The notes below the pieces were generated by a model. The model had not been told where the DNA came from. It searched no databases and was given only the letters and a program-made list of their open reading frames with translations. The translations under genes and the position numbers were made by a program. Below, piece after piece: positions 1-7,471 of a stretch of DNA of 10,310 bases. Within the stretch, counting starts at the first letter, position 1. Each line of letters opens with the position of its first letter. The stretch is from contig CAMCHA010000043.1 of the NCBI GenBank assembly GCA_945874515.1, forward strand, positions 1 to 10,310, given 5' to 3'. Source of the DNA: Asaia bogorensis. Lineage in GTDB: Bacteria; Pseudomonadota; Alphaproteobacteria; Acetobacterales; Acetobacteraceae.

Positions 1-792
1 AGGGGGTGCGAATACCGCATGCCAAAGCACCGCTTCGAAGCTTGGCAGGCCAAGCGCTTCAGCAACCGTCGGCACATCCAGCGCCGCGTCCAAACGCCGC
101 GCGGTCGCCACCGCCAACATGCGCGCGCGCCCACCTTGATGAAGCGGCAAGCCTCCGCCGAATGTATTTACTGCTAGCGCCAAAGTGCCGCCCACCAGAT
201 CATTCATCGCCGGCGCCGCGCCGCGATAGGGCACATGCGTGATGGTAACCCCACCCGCCTGCTGCTTCAGCAATTCGGTCGCGAGATGCATGATGGTGCC
301 ACTGCCAGGCGAGCCATAAGAAAGCATCGGATTGGCCACGCGCGCAGCTGCCAAAAATTCCTGCAATGTCGCCGGGCGCGATGGATGCGCCAACCAGCAA
401 AGCGGCCCGCCGCCCAATTCCGCAATCGTCGTAAAATCGCGCACCACATCAAATTGCGGCTGACGCGTCACCAGCGGATAGAGCGCATGGGTCGAAGCCG
501 TGCCGAACAAGATCGTGTAACCATCGGCACGCGCGCGAGACACTTCCAAGGAGCCAATCGCACCGCCAGCACCGCCGCGATTTTCCGTCACCACCGGCTG
601 GCCTAATTCGCGGCTGAGGCGCTCAGCATAAAGCCGCGCATAGACATCGGTGGGACCACCGGCGGGGAAGGGGATAATCATGCGGATCGGGCGCGAGGGA
701 AAAACCTCCTGCGCCCGCACGCCCCCCGCAATCAGCGCCGCGCCAGCGCCAAACAGCGCGGCGCGACGGTCAATGTTAAAGTGCCGCGTCAC
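1..792 (-). CDS. Bug/TctC-family tripartite tricarboxylate transporter substrate-binding protein (C-terminus cut off by window edge)
   Basis: This is a periplasmic solute receptor of the tripartite tricarboxylate transporter (TTT) type, which binds small carboxylates and hands them to a TctAB membrane pair. The 264 codons present carry the family landmarks: RPIRMIIPFPAGGPTD after the signal peptide, a GGAGGAIGS segment, SYGSPGSGTIMHLATELL and THVPYRGAAPAMNDLVGG. The family is usually about 320 residues, so some 55-60 C-terminal residues lie outside. I place the start at a GTG (792-790) inside the end of the preceding gene, a 17-base overlap; no in-frame ATG lies before the signal peptide. The N-terminus has a twin arginine at residues 9-10, a hydrophobic stretch and a signal peptidase I-like VRA|QE site near residue 27, so Sec or Tat export is likely. 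It is the last visible gene of the minus-strand operon. No tctA or tctB is in the window. The ligand cannot be read from the sequence; Bug proteins bind very diverse acids. Confidence 0.9.
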   Translation of the reverse strand, partial: MTRHFNIDRRAALFGAGAALIAGGVRAQEVFPSRPIRMIIPFPAGGPTDVYARLYAERLSRELGQPVVTENRGGAGGAIGSLEVSRARADGYTILFGTASTHALYPLVTRQPQFDVVRDFTTIAELGGGPLCWLAHPSRPATLQEFLAAARVANPMLSYGSPGSGTIMHLATELLKQQAGGVTITHVPYRGAAPAMNDLVGGTLALAVNTFGGGLPLHQGGRARMLAVATARRLDAALDVPTVAEALGLPSFEAVLWHAVFAPP

Positions 793-1273
793 GCCAATTC
801 TCAACCGCCGCATCGGGGTGGGAAGCGAGCCCGGCGGCCTTGATGCCCTCGCAGGCCGCGTGCTCGTCACGGTCTGATGCATCGCCGCTGACACCAACAG
901 CGCCAATCACAGCACCGGCGGCATTCAGGATCAGCACGCCGCCAGGGACGGGGACAAAGCTACCATCGGATGCGGCAGCGACAGCCGCCTGAAAGGCAAT
1001 ACGTTCCTTCAAGCGGTCACGCAGGATACGGCTGCCAGCCCCCATGCCTAGCGCGGCATAGGCTTTGCCGCGCGCAATCTCGGCACGCAGAATGCCCGAA
1101 CCATCTTCGCGCTTTTGCACCACAACATGCCCGCCCGCATCCAGCACCACCACAGTCAGCGGCAGCATGCCCGCCGCGCGGCCCGTCGCCAACGTGACAT
1201 CGGCAATCTTATCGGCGGTGGCCAGCGGCAGATCCACCGCCAGATGCTTTACGTAATAATCCTTGGAATTCAT
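776..1273 (-). CDS. GlcG/HbpS-like (DUF336) heme-degrading domain protein
   Basis: This is a 165-residue protein of the GlcG/HbpS family. Some members bind haem or corrin (HbpS of Streptomyces); others sit in glycolate and other catabolic operons with no settled function. Family marks are VVVLDAGGHVVVQKREDG (about 41-58), the A-x-x-K-A-Y-A helix (about 66-74), VPVPGGVLIL (about 107-116) and IGAVGVSGD (about 123-131) followed by an Asp/Glu/His patch (DRDEH). The ATG at 1273 is preceded on its strand by GGGAG seven bases upstream, so longer in-frame extensions are unlikely. A small GGCCC/GGGCC hairpin (1299-1313) lies in the 67-base gap to the gene before it. The end overlaps the start of the TctC gene. 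Context suggests an accessory role in the same catabolic unit; the exact activity is unknown. Confidence 0.85.
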   Translation of the reverse strand: MNSKDYYVKHLAVDLPLATADKIADVTLATGRAAGMLPLTVVVLDAGGHVVVQKREDGSGILRAEIARGKAYAALGMGAGSRILRDRLKERIAFQAAVAAASDGSFVPVPGGVLILNAAGAVIGAVGVSGDASDRDEHAACEGIKAAGLASHPDAAVENWRDAAL

Positions 1274-1340
1274 CGCGTTTCTCCCTGCGAAAATGGAAGG
1301 CCCTCCATGGGCCAAGCAATACTCGGCGGCAAGGCAGGGT

Positions 1341-1634
1341 TCAGAAAAACAAATCCTTGAAATCCTGCGGCGTGCCGCCAAACAGCCGCCAGGTGGCGAT
1401 GGCGCCGATGCAAAGCCCAATGCCGGCGGCAATGGCCGGCACGGGGTCAGGCAGGCCGCCCGCCCCCGTGGCAGCGGCGTTCAGCATCCCAAGCACAATG
1501 CCAACCGACCCCGCGATCATTGCCTGTATCAGCCCGGGCTTGCGCCGTCGCGGTGGGGCGGCTTGCTTTGAAGGGCGCGGCGGGCGCTTGATCCAATGCC
1601 CTTCCGGGCGCGGCTTTTCCTTATTCCCCGACAT
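1341..1634 (-). CDS. small two-helix membrane protein, unknown function
   Basis: I do not recognise a named family for this 97-residue protein. Residues 1-33 are hydrophilic, strongly basic and proline-rich (for example RPPRPSKQAAPPRRRKPG). Two hydrophobic segments follow, about 35-57 and 64-85, separated by a Gly/Pro/Asp turn, and then a short FGGTPQDFKDLFF tail. The positive-inside rule predicts a cytoplasmic N-terminus and a helical hairpin. The ATG at 1634 lies 14 bases inside the end of the amidohydrolase gene and has AGGGA five bases upstream, so translational coupling is likely. Its size and two-helix form recall small transporter subunits such as TctB, but TctB normally has four helices and I see no real similarity. 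Confidence 0.75.
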   Translation of the reverse strand: MSGNKEKPRPEGHWIKRPPRPSKQAAPPRRRKPGLIQAMIAGSVGIVLGMLNAAATGAGGLPDPVPAIAAGIGLCIGAIATWRLFGGTPQDFKDLFF

Positions 1635-3009
1635 AGGTTTCCCTGTGTTGACGCTGCACGAAGCGCCCGGCGCCGGGCTTGGCCAAAACCTGCTTGCCAT
1701 CCCAAATCTGCTTGCCCCGCAGCCAGGTGGCGGCGACGCGGCCCTTCACCTTCATGCCATCATAGGGCGACCATTTCGCATCTTCCTGGTCCTGGATATC
1801 GCGCGCATCAAAGGTGAAATCACCTTCTTCCATCACCAGCAAATCGGCATCCGCGCCAACGCGCAAAGCGCCCTTTTTCGGGTAAAGCCCATGGAAGCGC
1901 GCAGGGCGTTCGGCGCAGTAAAGCGCCATCAGGCTGGGCGACAGCCCGCGCTGCTTCAATAGCGAGAACATCACCGGCGCAAAGCTTTGCATCCCCGTCA
2001 GGCCCGCACCCACGGTGAAGATATCGCCCGTATAGGTCTTGCGGTCGCGCGGCCAAGGCGCGTGATCGGTCGAAACATAGGCAACCTGCCCCTTGGCAAA
2101 GGCGCCCCACATGCGCTCCACCTCATCCGCTGTGCGGAAGGGCGGGTTGCATTTGCCGAAGCCTTCAAGCCGGATGATGTCTTCTTCCGTCATGCAAAGA
2201 TATTGCAGGCAGGCTTCGCCGGATGCCTTGCCGCCCATGCGGCGGAACACTTCCGCGATTTCAAAACCACGCGCCAGTGATGAATGGGCGATATGCACAT
2301 GCGTGCCCGTCTCAAGCCCAATCTCGAAAATCTCGAGATCCGCCATGGTTTCACAGAGCGGCGGGCGGGTGCGGCAATGCCAAATGGGGGAGGTATTGCC
2401 GGCGGCCTTGGCTTCGTCAGTCAGGCGCACCACGATTTCCTGATCCTCATTATGAACGGCCACCATCAGCCCGGTCTTGGCAATTTCGCGAAAGGCCGCG
2501 ACCATGGTCAGGTGGTCAATGCGTGGGAAGCGCACCGGGTCATATTCATAAGTGGAAAGCTTGAAGGAACAGGCGCCGGCTTCGGCAAGCCCGGCAATGG
2601 CATCCACGCCGCCCGATTTCAGGATGGTGCCGTAAAGCGCGATATCCACATGGGATAGGCGGTTCACATATTCTACCTTTTCCTTGAAAATACCGGCATC
2701 CGTCACCGGGCGCGGCACGTCATAGGGCATGTCAACGCAAGTGGTGACACCGCCGGCAGCAGCGGATTTCGACGCACCCTCAATCCCCGGCCACCCGCGC
2801 GAGGAGGAGGTATGCATATGCCCATCCACCAAGCCCGGGATAATATAGCGCGCGCCATAATCCTCGACCGAGGTCGCGACCGGCGATGGCCCGTCACCAA
2901 TGCCGGCAATCACCTCGCCCCGTGTCGCGATCCAGCCATTGGCCAGGATGCGGTCGGGCAGCACAAGCGTGCCACGAATGACGCGATCAAAAGGGGTGGT
3001 GGCGGGCAT
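1621..3009 (-). CDS. cyclic amidohydrolase of the dihydroorotase/allantoinase/dihydropyrimidinase family
   Basis: This 462-residue enzyme should hydrolyse a cyclic amide bond (hydantoin, dihydropyrimidine, allantoin or similar) in the cytoplasm with a binuclear metal centre. The TIM-barrel ligands are all present: HMH in GLVDGHMHTSS (His64, His66), a candidate carbamylated Lys150 in SFKLSTYEYDP, His186 in VAVHNED, His242 in VHIAHSS and Asp315 in STDHAPW. The KCNPPFR motif (286-292) and the C-terminal KWSPYDGMKVKGRV segment are typical of allantoinase and dihydropyrimidinase. Length matches the family (about 450-480). The ATG at 3009 has AGGAG six bases upstream. It follows the LysR gene by 38 bases and overlaps the small membrane protein gene. 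Substrate choice among allantoin, hydantoins and related rings cannot be settled from the motifs, and no other purine- or pyrimidine-catabolism gene is nearby. Confidence 0.9.
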   Translation of the reverse strand: MPATTPFDRVIRGTLVLPDRILANGWIATRGEVIAGIGDGPSPVATSVEDYGARYIIPGLVDGHMHTSSSRGWPGIEGASKSAAAGGVTTCVDMPYDVPRPVTDAGIFKEKVEYVNRLSHVDIALYGTILKSGGVDAIAGLAEAGACSFKLSTYEYDPVRFPRIDHLTMVAAFREIAKTGLMVAVHNEDQEIVVRLTDEAKAAGNTSPIWHCRTRPPLCETMADLEIFEIGLETGTHVHIAHSSLARGFEIAEVFRRMGGKASGEACLQYLCMTEEDIIRLEGFGKCNPPFRTADEVERMWGAFAKGQVAYVSTDHAPWPRDRKTYTGDIFTVGAGLTGMQSFAPVMFSLLKQRGLSPSLMALYCAERPARFHGLYPKKGALRVGADADLLVMEEGDFTFDARDIQDQEDAKWSPYDGMKVKGRVAATWLRGKQIWDGKQVLAKPGAGRFVQRQHRETYVGE

Positions 3010-3047
3010 GGGATACTCCTGCGGATGCGCAAAGACAGTCTTCCAAC

Positions 3048-3974
3048 CTAAAGCAGCCGGGCGCTGCGGGCCAGGGCCGATGGCCCGAATTGCGCATCGG
3101 CAATCTCAAGCGCGAGGCTTGTCGCCTCATTCTCCCGCTCCGCATTCCAGGCCAGCGCCACACCCACGCCGCGAATGGGGCCAGCCAGGATGCGGAAGGC
3201 AACGCCAGGCGGATTAAGCCGCGCCATGCCTTCCGAGACCAGCGCCACACCAAGCCCCGCAGCAACGAAACCAAGCTGCGCCATGGCCGATCCCACTTCG
3301 CGCACCACGCGCGGCGTAAAGCCCGCCGCATGGCAGGCTGCTGTCATGGCATCCGAATAGGCTGGGCTGATCGCGCGCGGCAGCATCAACATCGGCGCTT
3401 CCGCGAGTGCCGCGAGCGGCAGGGGATCAGGCCCTGCCAGGATCGGATGACCTTCCGGCAAAGCGGCAGCGAGCCTGTCTTCCCCCAAGGGCTTCAGCTT
3501 GATCGGCGCGCGATCACGATCGGCGCGGAGCAGCGCCAGATCAACCTCGCCACGGCGGAGCGCTTCCAAAGCCTCGGCGGTGTCCATCTCCCTAACGCCA
3601 ATCGCGGCTTCCGGGCGCGCGGCCTGCATGGCGCGCACGATGGGGGGCAGATAGTCAAACAGCGCCGAGGTGACGCAGGCGATTGAAACAGGCGCGTGAT
3701 GGCCCAAGCGCAATTCGCGCGCCAGGCTTTCAAGATCTACCGCATTGCCGGCGATGCGGCGCGCGAGTGGCAGCAGCGCCTCCCCCTCGCGCGTGGGGCG
3801 CGCGCCTCTGCCGCTGCGTTCCAGCAGCTTCACGCCAAGTTCGCGTTCCAGCAACTGGATTTGCGCGGTCAGCGGCGGCTGCGAAATGCCAAGCCGCGCG
3901 GCGGCGCGGCCGAAATGACCTTCTTCGGCCACGGCCAGAAAATGCCCCAAGCGGCGGATCAGGCGAAAATCCAT
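3048..3974 (-). CDS. LysR-family transcriptional regulator
   Basis: This is a 308-residue LysR-type activator/repressor. Residues 1-60 form the winged helix-turn-helix, with the standard [40 protein letters not shown] and TREGEALL segments. The rest is a periplasmic-binding-protein-like effector domain ([33 protein letters not shown]). It is the first gene of the minus-strand operon and is divergent from prpD, the classical layout in which a LysR protein controls its neighbours from the shared intergenic region. The start at 3974 has only a weak GGA six bases before the ATG, but the protein begins exactly where the family does. Effector unknown; a metabolite of the methylcitrate branch or the ligand of the TctC protein are both reasonable guesses. 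Confidence 0.92.
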   Translation of the reverse strand: MDFRLIRRLGHFLAVAEEGHFGRAAARLGISQPPLTAQIQLLERELGVKLLERSGRGARPTREGEALLPLARRIAGNAVDLESLARELRLGHHAPVSIACVTSALFDYLPPIVRAMQAARPEAAIGVREMDTAEALEALRRGEVDLALLRADRDRAPIKLKPLGEDRLAAALPEGHPILAGPDPLPLAALAEAPMLMLPRAISPAYSDAMTAACHAAGFTPRVVREVGSAMAQLGFVAAGLGVALVSEGMARLNPPGVAFRILAGPIRGVGVALAWNAERENEATSLALEIADAQFGPSALARSARLL

Positions 3975-4112
3975 CTGAAGTCCGATACTGTTTCGCCCAT
4001 ACGGAAAACCTATCAGCGCGCCACGTCAATTGGATTGGACGATGGCGCAGGATGGGCGCAGAAGAAGCGCATCAGGCAAGCCGCCAGCCACAAGAAAGGG
4101 AGAATGCCCCAA
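3975..4112. promoter_or_regulatory. divergent LysR/prpD control region with a candidate LysR operator
   Basis: This 138-bp gap separates two divergent starts and must hold both promoters. An imperfect dyad, GTCAAT-n-ATTGGAC, lies at 4025-4040 and has the size of a LysR half-site pair (GTC/GAC ends, AAT/ATT arms with one extra base). A TTGACG (minus strand, 4029-4024) overlaps it and could be a -35 box for the LysR gene; no good -10 box is seen at normal spacing. A TTGGAC (4035-4040) could serve prpD. All promoter calls here are weak; only the divergent layout is firm. Confidence 0.4.
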
Positions 4113-5639
4113 ATGAAGCTCCACCCCGTCAAGGTTCACCCATCCAAGGCGCTATTGAAGCGCGAAGACCAACTGGCCTGGAAAATGGCCGGTGTCGCCG
4201 TGGATAAGATCGCGGTTGAAAAGCCCGTGCAGGAGATGATCATCAACCGGATCATCGACAACGCCGCGGTCGCCATCGCTGCCATCAATCGCCGCCCGGT
4301 GGTCTCCGCGCGCGGCATGGCGCTTGGCCATGCGAAGAAGGCGGGCGGCGCGCAGGTATTCGGCGTGAAGGCTGCCACCACGGTTTCCCCGGAATGGGCG
4401 GCCTGGGCGAATGGCACCGCCGTGCGTGAATTGGACATGCACGATACGTTTCTCGCCGCCGATTACTCCCACCCCGGCGATAACATCCCGCCAGTGCTGG
4501 CGGTGGCGCAGGCCATGGGAAAATCCGGGCGCGATCTGATCCGTGGCTTGGCGACCGGCTATGAGCTGCATATGGATTTGGTGCGCGCGATTTGCCTGCA
4601 TGAACATAAGGTGGACCATATCGCCCATCTTTGCCCCGCCGCCGCTGCCGGCATCGGCACGCTGCTCGGCCTGAAGCAGGAAGTGGTGTTTCAATCCATC
4701 CAGCAGGCTTTGCATACCTCAATTTCTTTCCGCCAATCCCGCAAGGGCGAGATTTCATCCTGGAAGGCCTATGCGCCCGCCCATGCCGGCAAGCTGGCGG
4801 TGGAAGCGGTGGATCGCTGCATGCGCGGCGAAGGCGCGCCATCCCCGATTTATGAAGGCGAAGACAGCGTGATTGCCTGGGTGCTTTCCGGGCGGTCCAA
4901 CCGCAAGGATGTCTATGGCCCGGTCTATTACGAAGTGCCGCTGCCGGAAGCGGGCGAGCCCAAGCGGTCCATCCTTGATTCCTACACCAAGGAACACTCG
5001 GCCGAATACCAATCCCAGGCGCTGATTGACCTGGCATTTCGCATGCGCGAACAGATCGCGGATATGGAGGCGATTGAGAAAATCATCATCCATACCAGCC
5101 ATCACACCCATTACGTGATCGGCACCGGGGCGAATGACCCGCAAAAGATGGACCCGAAGGCGAGCCGCGAGACGCTGGACCACTCCATCATGTATATCTT
5201 CGCGGTCGCGCTACAGGATGGCCGCTGGCACCATGTGGATAGCTACGCGCCGAAGCGGGCGGGCCGCGCCGATACCATCCGGCTCTGGCAGAAGGTCGAA
5301 ACGCGGGAAGAAGCGGAATGGACTCGCAAATACCATTCCCGCGACCCCAATGAGCTTTCCTTCGGCGGGCGCGCGGAAATCCTGTTCAAGGATGGCTCGC
5401 GGCTGGTGGATGAGCTTGGCGTCGCCAATGCCCATCCGAATGGCGCCAAGCCCTTCGGCCGGGCGGATTACATCCGCAAATTCAAGACCATCACCGATGG
5501 CATCATCTCGGCGCGTGAGTCCAACCGCTTCCTGGAAGTGGTGCAGGATCTGACGAAGCTGAAGGCGGGTGAGCTGAGTGCGCTGAATGTGGCGTTGCCG
5601 GCCGGTGGCCTGCTGGACAGCAAGCCCGGCATCTTCTGA
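4113..5639 (+). CDS. prpD: 2-methylcitrate dehydratase (MmgE/PrpD family)
   Basis: PrpD removes water from (2S,3S)-2-methylcitrate to give 2-methyl-cis-aconitate, the second step of the methylcitrate cycle that burns propionyl-CoA. The 508 residues match the usual PrpD length (about 480-505). Diagnostic segments are [14 protein letters not shown] near 41-54, [20 protein letters not shown] followed by PGDN (about 101-124, the conserved substrate-site loop), [14 protein letters not shown], and [20 protein letters not shown] in the C-terminal half. I chose the ATG at 4113 because AGGGAG (4097-4102) lies 10 bases before it, whereas the in-frame ATG at 4104 has it only one base away; the latter would add three residues. 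The long open frame further upstream runs antisense through the LysR gene and is not protein-like. It is the first gene of a plus-strand unit with prpC. MmgE/PrpD paralogues exist with other or unknown substrates, but the adjacent prpC makes the methylcitrate role likely. Confidence 0.9.
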   Translation: MKLHPVKVHPSKALLKREDQLAWKMAGVAVDKIAVEKPVQEMIINRIIDNAAVAIAAINRRPVVSARGMALGHAKKAGGAQVFGVKAATTVSPEWAAWANGTAVRELDMHDTFLAADYSHPGDNIPPVLAVAQAMGKSGRDLIRGLATGYELHMDLVRAICLHEHKVDHIAHLCPAAAAGIGTLLGLKQEVVFQSIQQALHTSISFRQSRKGEISSWKAYAPAHAGKLAVEAVDRCMRGEGAPSPIYEGEDSVIAWVLSGRSNRKDVYGPVYYEVPLPEAGEPKRSILDSYTKEHSAEYQSQALIDLAFRMREQIADMEAIEKIIIHTSHHTHYVIGTGANDPQKMDPKASRETLDHSIMYIFAVALQDGRWHHVDSYAPKRAGRADTIRLWQKVETREEAEWTRKYHSRDPNELSFGGRAEILFKDGSRLVDELGVANAHPNGAKPFGRADYIRKFKTITDGIISARESNRFLEVVQDLTKLKAGELSALNVALPAGGLLDSKPGIF

Positions 5640-5659
5640 ACTGTGGATTGAGGAAGGCA

Positions 5660-5684
5660 GGGTCGGCGCCGCGTGCGCCGGCCC
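5660..5684 (+). other. intercistronic GC hairpin between prpD and prpC
   Basis: GGGTCGGCGC and GCGCCGGCCC form a 10-bp stem with one G-U pair around a five-base loop (CGCGT). There is no T-run after it, so it is not a usual terminator. It lies in the 74-base gap between prpD and prpC and could protect the upstream message end or set the prpD:prpC ratio. The hairpin is visible; the role is inferred. Confidence 0.6.
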
Positions 5685-5713
5685 AAAGCCAGGATAGCAA
5701 GGGAAGAAACCCG

Positions 5714-6850
5714 ATGAACGACACCACGAAACCCGAAATCTATAAGGGCCTGGTCGGCGTTTATGCCGATGTCTCCGCCGTCTCCAAGGTGATGCCGGAG
5801 ACAAATAGCCTGACCTATCGCGGCTATGCGGTGCAGGATTTGGCCGAGAATTGCAGCTTTGAGGAAGTGTCTTACCTGCTGTGGGAAGGCGAATTGCCCG
5901 ATGCCAAGCAGCTTGCTGCCTTCAAGGCCGAGACCGCTGCCGATCGTGAGATCAGCCCCGCGCTGCATCGCGTGATCCGCGAATTCCCCAAGGATGCGCA
6001 CCCGATGGATGCCATCCGCACGGCAGTTTCCTTCATGGGGTTGGAAGACCCTGAGACCGCTGATGTCTCCCAGCCCGCACAATATCGCAAGGCGAAGCGG
6101 CTTTTTGCCAAGATCCCAACGGCGATTGCGGCGGCCTATCGTGCTTCCCGCGGCCTGCCGGTGGTGGCGCCGAACCCCGCGCATAGCTTTGCCGAGAACG
6201 CCTTCAACCTGATCCTGGGCAAGGTGCCGCAGCCGGAAGTGCTGAAAGCTTTCGATGTTTCCATGATCCTGTATGCAGAGCACACCTTCAATGCCTCTAC
6301 CTATACGGCGCGGCTGGTGACGTCCTCAGGCGCTGATATGCATGGCGCGATCACGGCGGGCATCGCCTCGCTCAAGGGCCCGCTGCATGGCGGCGCCAAT
6401 GAGGCGGTGATGCATACGCTGAAGGAAATCGGCGACCCGAGGCTTGCCCGCGAATGGATCCAAAGCCGCTTCGACCATAAGGCGCTGGTGATGGGCTTTG
6501 GCCATCGCGTCTATAAAACGGGCGATAGCCGCGTGCCCACCATGCGCAAATATGCCGAGAAAATGGCCGAAGTTGTGGGCGATAAGACCTGGATGGAGAT
6601 CAGCCGCATCCTGGCCGCTGAGATGCTGGAGAAGAAGAACATCCACCCGAATCTCGATTTCCCGGCAGGCCCTGCCTATTACCTGATGGGTTTTGAAATC
6701 CCGCTCTTCACGCCGATCTTTGTCGCATCGCGCATCACGGGCTGGTCGGCGCATGTGATTGAACAGGGCGCGGATAATCGGCTGATCCGTCCGCTTTCCT
6801 GGTACACAGGGCCTGAACAGCGCCCAGTACCGCCGCTCTCAGCGCGTTAA
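5714..6850 (+). CDS. prpC: 2-methylcitrate synthase (citrate synthase family)
   Basis: This 378-residue enzyme condenses propionyl-CoA with oxaloacetate to 2-methylcitrate. The citrate synthase catalytic triad is intact: His225 in GPLHGGANEAV, His264 in MGFGHRVYKTGDSRVP and Asp315 in HPNLDFPAGPAYY. The short length (the Gram-negative citrate synthase GltA is about 430), the N-terminal LTYRGYAVQDLAE and the YAEHTFNASTYTAR segment favour the PrpC/short citrate synthase branch. The ATG at 5714 has AGGGAAG seven to eight bases upstream; the 22 in-frame residues before it cover the intergenic hairpin and look non-coding. It lies 74 bases after prpD. Short citrate synthases can be bifunctional, so some citrate synthase activity cannot be excluded; the prpD neighbour argues for methylcitrate. 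Confidence 0.92.
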   Translation: MNDTTKPEIYKGLVGVYADVSAVSKVMPETNSLTYRGYAVQDLAENCSFEEVSYLLWEGELPDAKQLAAFKAETAADREISPALHRVIREFPKDAHPMDAIRTAVSFMGLEDPETADVSQPAQYRKAKRLFAKIPTAIAAAYRASRGLPVVAPNPAHSFAENAFNLILGKVPQPEVLKAFDVSMILYAEHTFNASTYTARLVTSSGADMHGAITAGIASLKGPLHGGANEAVMHTLKEIGDPRLAREWIQSRFDHKALVMGFGHRVYKTGDSRVPTMRKYAEKMAEVVGDKTWMEISRILAAEMLEKKNIHPNLDFPAGPAYYLMGFEIPLFTPIFVASRITGWSAHVIEQGADNRLIRPLSWYTGPEQRPVPPLSAR

Positions 6851-6855
6851 TTTGC

Positions 6856-6875
6856 TGATGTCTTCATCATTTTTT
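6856..6875 (+). terminator. weak hairpin with T-tract just after prpC
   Basis: TGATG-TCTT-CATCA is a five-bp stem with a four-base loop, followed at once by six T. It starts five bases after the prpC stop. The stem is short and only two of its pairs are G-C, so on its own it would be a weak terminator; it may act in series with the strong one 55 bases further on. Confidence 0.35.
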
Positions 6876-6929
6876 CAGAGATGGTGAAGGTGCGTTGCAG
6901 AGCCTAAACCTGCGGCATGCATGTCACAT

Positions 6930-6965
6930 TGCGCGCATCGTGATGGGATGCGCGCATTTTTTTTT
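6930..6965 (+). terminator. strong intrinsic terminator of the prpDC unit
   Basis: TGCGCGCATC (6930-6939) and GATGCGCGCA (6947-6956) are exact reverse complements around a seven-base loop, and nine T follow (6957-6965). This is a textbook rho-independent terminator, 80 bases after the prpC stop, and should separate prpDC from the transcription unit of the histone-like gene. Confidence 0.9.
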
Positions 6966-6985
6966 GCGAGATGTGACGGATTTTG

Positions 6986-7014
6986 TTGACACGACTCATG
7001 GTGATGCAGATAGC
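6986..7014 (+). promoter_or_regulatory. candidate sigma-70 promoter upstream of the structured leader
   Basis: A perfect TTGACA -35 box (6986-6991) is followed after 17 bases by GATAGC (7009-7014), which keeps A, T and A at positions 2, 3 and 4 of the -10 box. Transcription would begin near 7021, just after the prpDC terminator and ahead of the foldable leader. The -35 is convincing; the -10 is poor. Confidence 0.4.
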
Positions 7015-7044
7015 GTGCTTTGCGCGCGATTCTTTTGCGCGATT

Positions 7045-7150
7045 CGCAATGCCTTCGCGCTGCGATTGATCGTTCCCGAAACCAGGTGCATCACCTGAAG
7101 AAGGCGCGACGAAGCGGGAAGACACTGCAATCGGCAAGGCAGAATTGCCG
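7045..7150 (+). ncRNA. candidate structured leader or small RNA (rod-like fold)
   Basis: Five nested helices can form in this 106-base stretch: 7045-7049 with 7145-7150 (one bulged C), 7050-7054 with 7137-7141, 7061-7068 with 7128-7136 (one bulged G), 7073-7078 with 7115-7120, and the hairpin CAGGTG-CAT-CACCTG at 7083-7097. That is 30 base pairs in one rod. A competing local hairpin, CGGCAA/TTGCCG (7132-7150), would break the outer helices, so two states are possible. It lies directly after the candidate promoter and about 320 bases before the histone-like gene. I match it to no known RNA family; a free small RNA (6S-like rods exist) or a regulatory leader are both possible. In GC-rich DNA some of this pairing will be chance. 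Confidence 0.3.
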
Positions 7151-7471
7151 CAGCAGGGAAGGACGGTCCATGGACCGCAGACTCAAGGAACAGATCGCCA
7201 CAGGCGATCAAGGTTCCACACCACCTCAAGCCGCCATCGTAGCGTGTGCAAGGGGCGGGAGAGATGCCAGGGGGAACACGCCGCGCTGGAATGCCGTGCG
7301 CCGTGGTGATGCTGGCGGCTGCGCTTCGCGGAGACTTTGCGTCCTGTCGGTCCGCGCATCGGGATCCGCGCGTCGCCGCCATTATCGTTCTTGCCTGCTG
7401 TACCCCGGGTTGGAATTGGGCATTGGCCGCGCCTGCCGCGACCTTCCCCTGACCTCCCTCAACAGGAACAC
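7151..7471 (+). other. long 5' leader of the histone-like gene; no secure gene
   Basis: No convincing coding sequence is seen here. It holds a perfect 14-bp palindrome, CGGTCCATGGACCG (7164-7177), and a hairpin with stem GATCGCC-ACA-GGCGATC inside an outer GGAAC/GTTCC pair (7187-7217). A frame of 106 codons opens at the ATG in the palindrome (7170), with GGAAGGA about seven bases upstream, and ends in TGA at 7490, sharing TGATG with a possible start of the next gene. Its product is Arg/Cys-rich and unlike any family I know, so I treat it as non-coding or at most a leader peptide. Confidence 0.4.

Noticed and set aside
245..266. A possible frameshift in the TctC gene near its G-run.
   Set aside because: Recounting the bases (CCCC A CCC on the plus strand) gives an unbroken frame reading QQAGGVTITHVPYRG, as expected for the family.
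3696..4103. An N-terminal extension of PrpD reaching back across the LysR gene.
   Set aside because: The extension runs antisense through the LysR coding sequence, does not resemble the family, and a Shine-Dalgarno sequence lies just before the family-typical start.
6895..7098. A short plus-strand open frame beginning inside the post-prpC region.
   Set aside because: It reads through the strong terminator and the promoter region, has no ribosome-binding site and no protein-like composition.
7081..7160. A cobalamin riboswitch, suggested by GGTG, GGGAA and CACTG-like words.
   Set aside because: The words are not in the order of the cobalamin consensus, the B12-box is absent, and the downstream gene has no link to B12.
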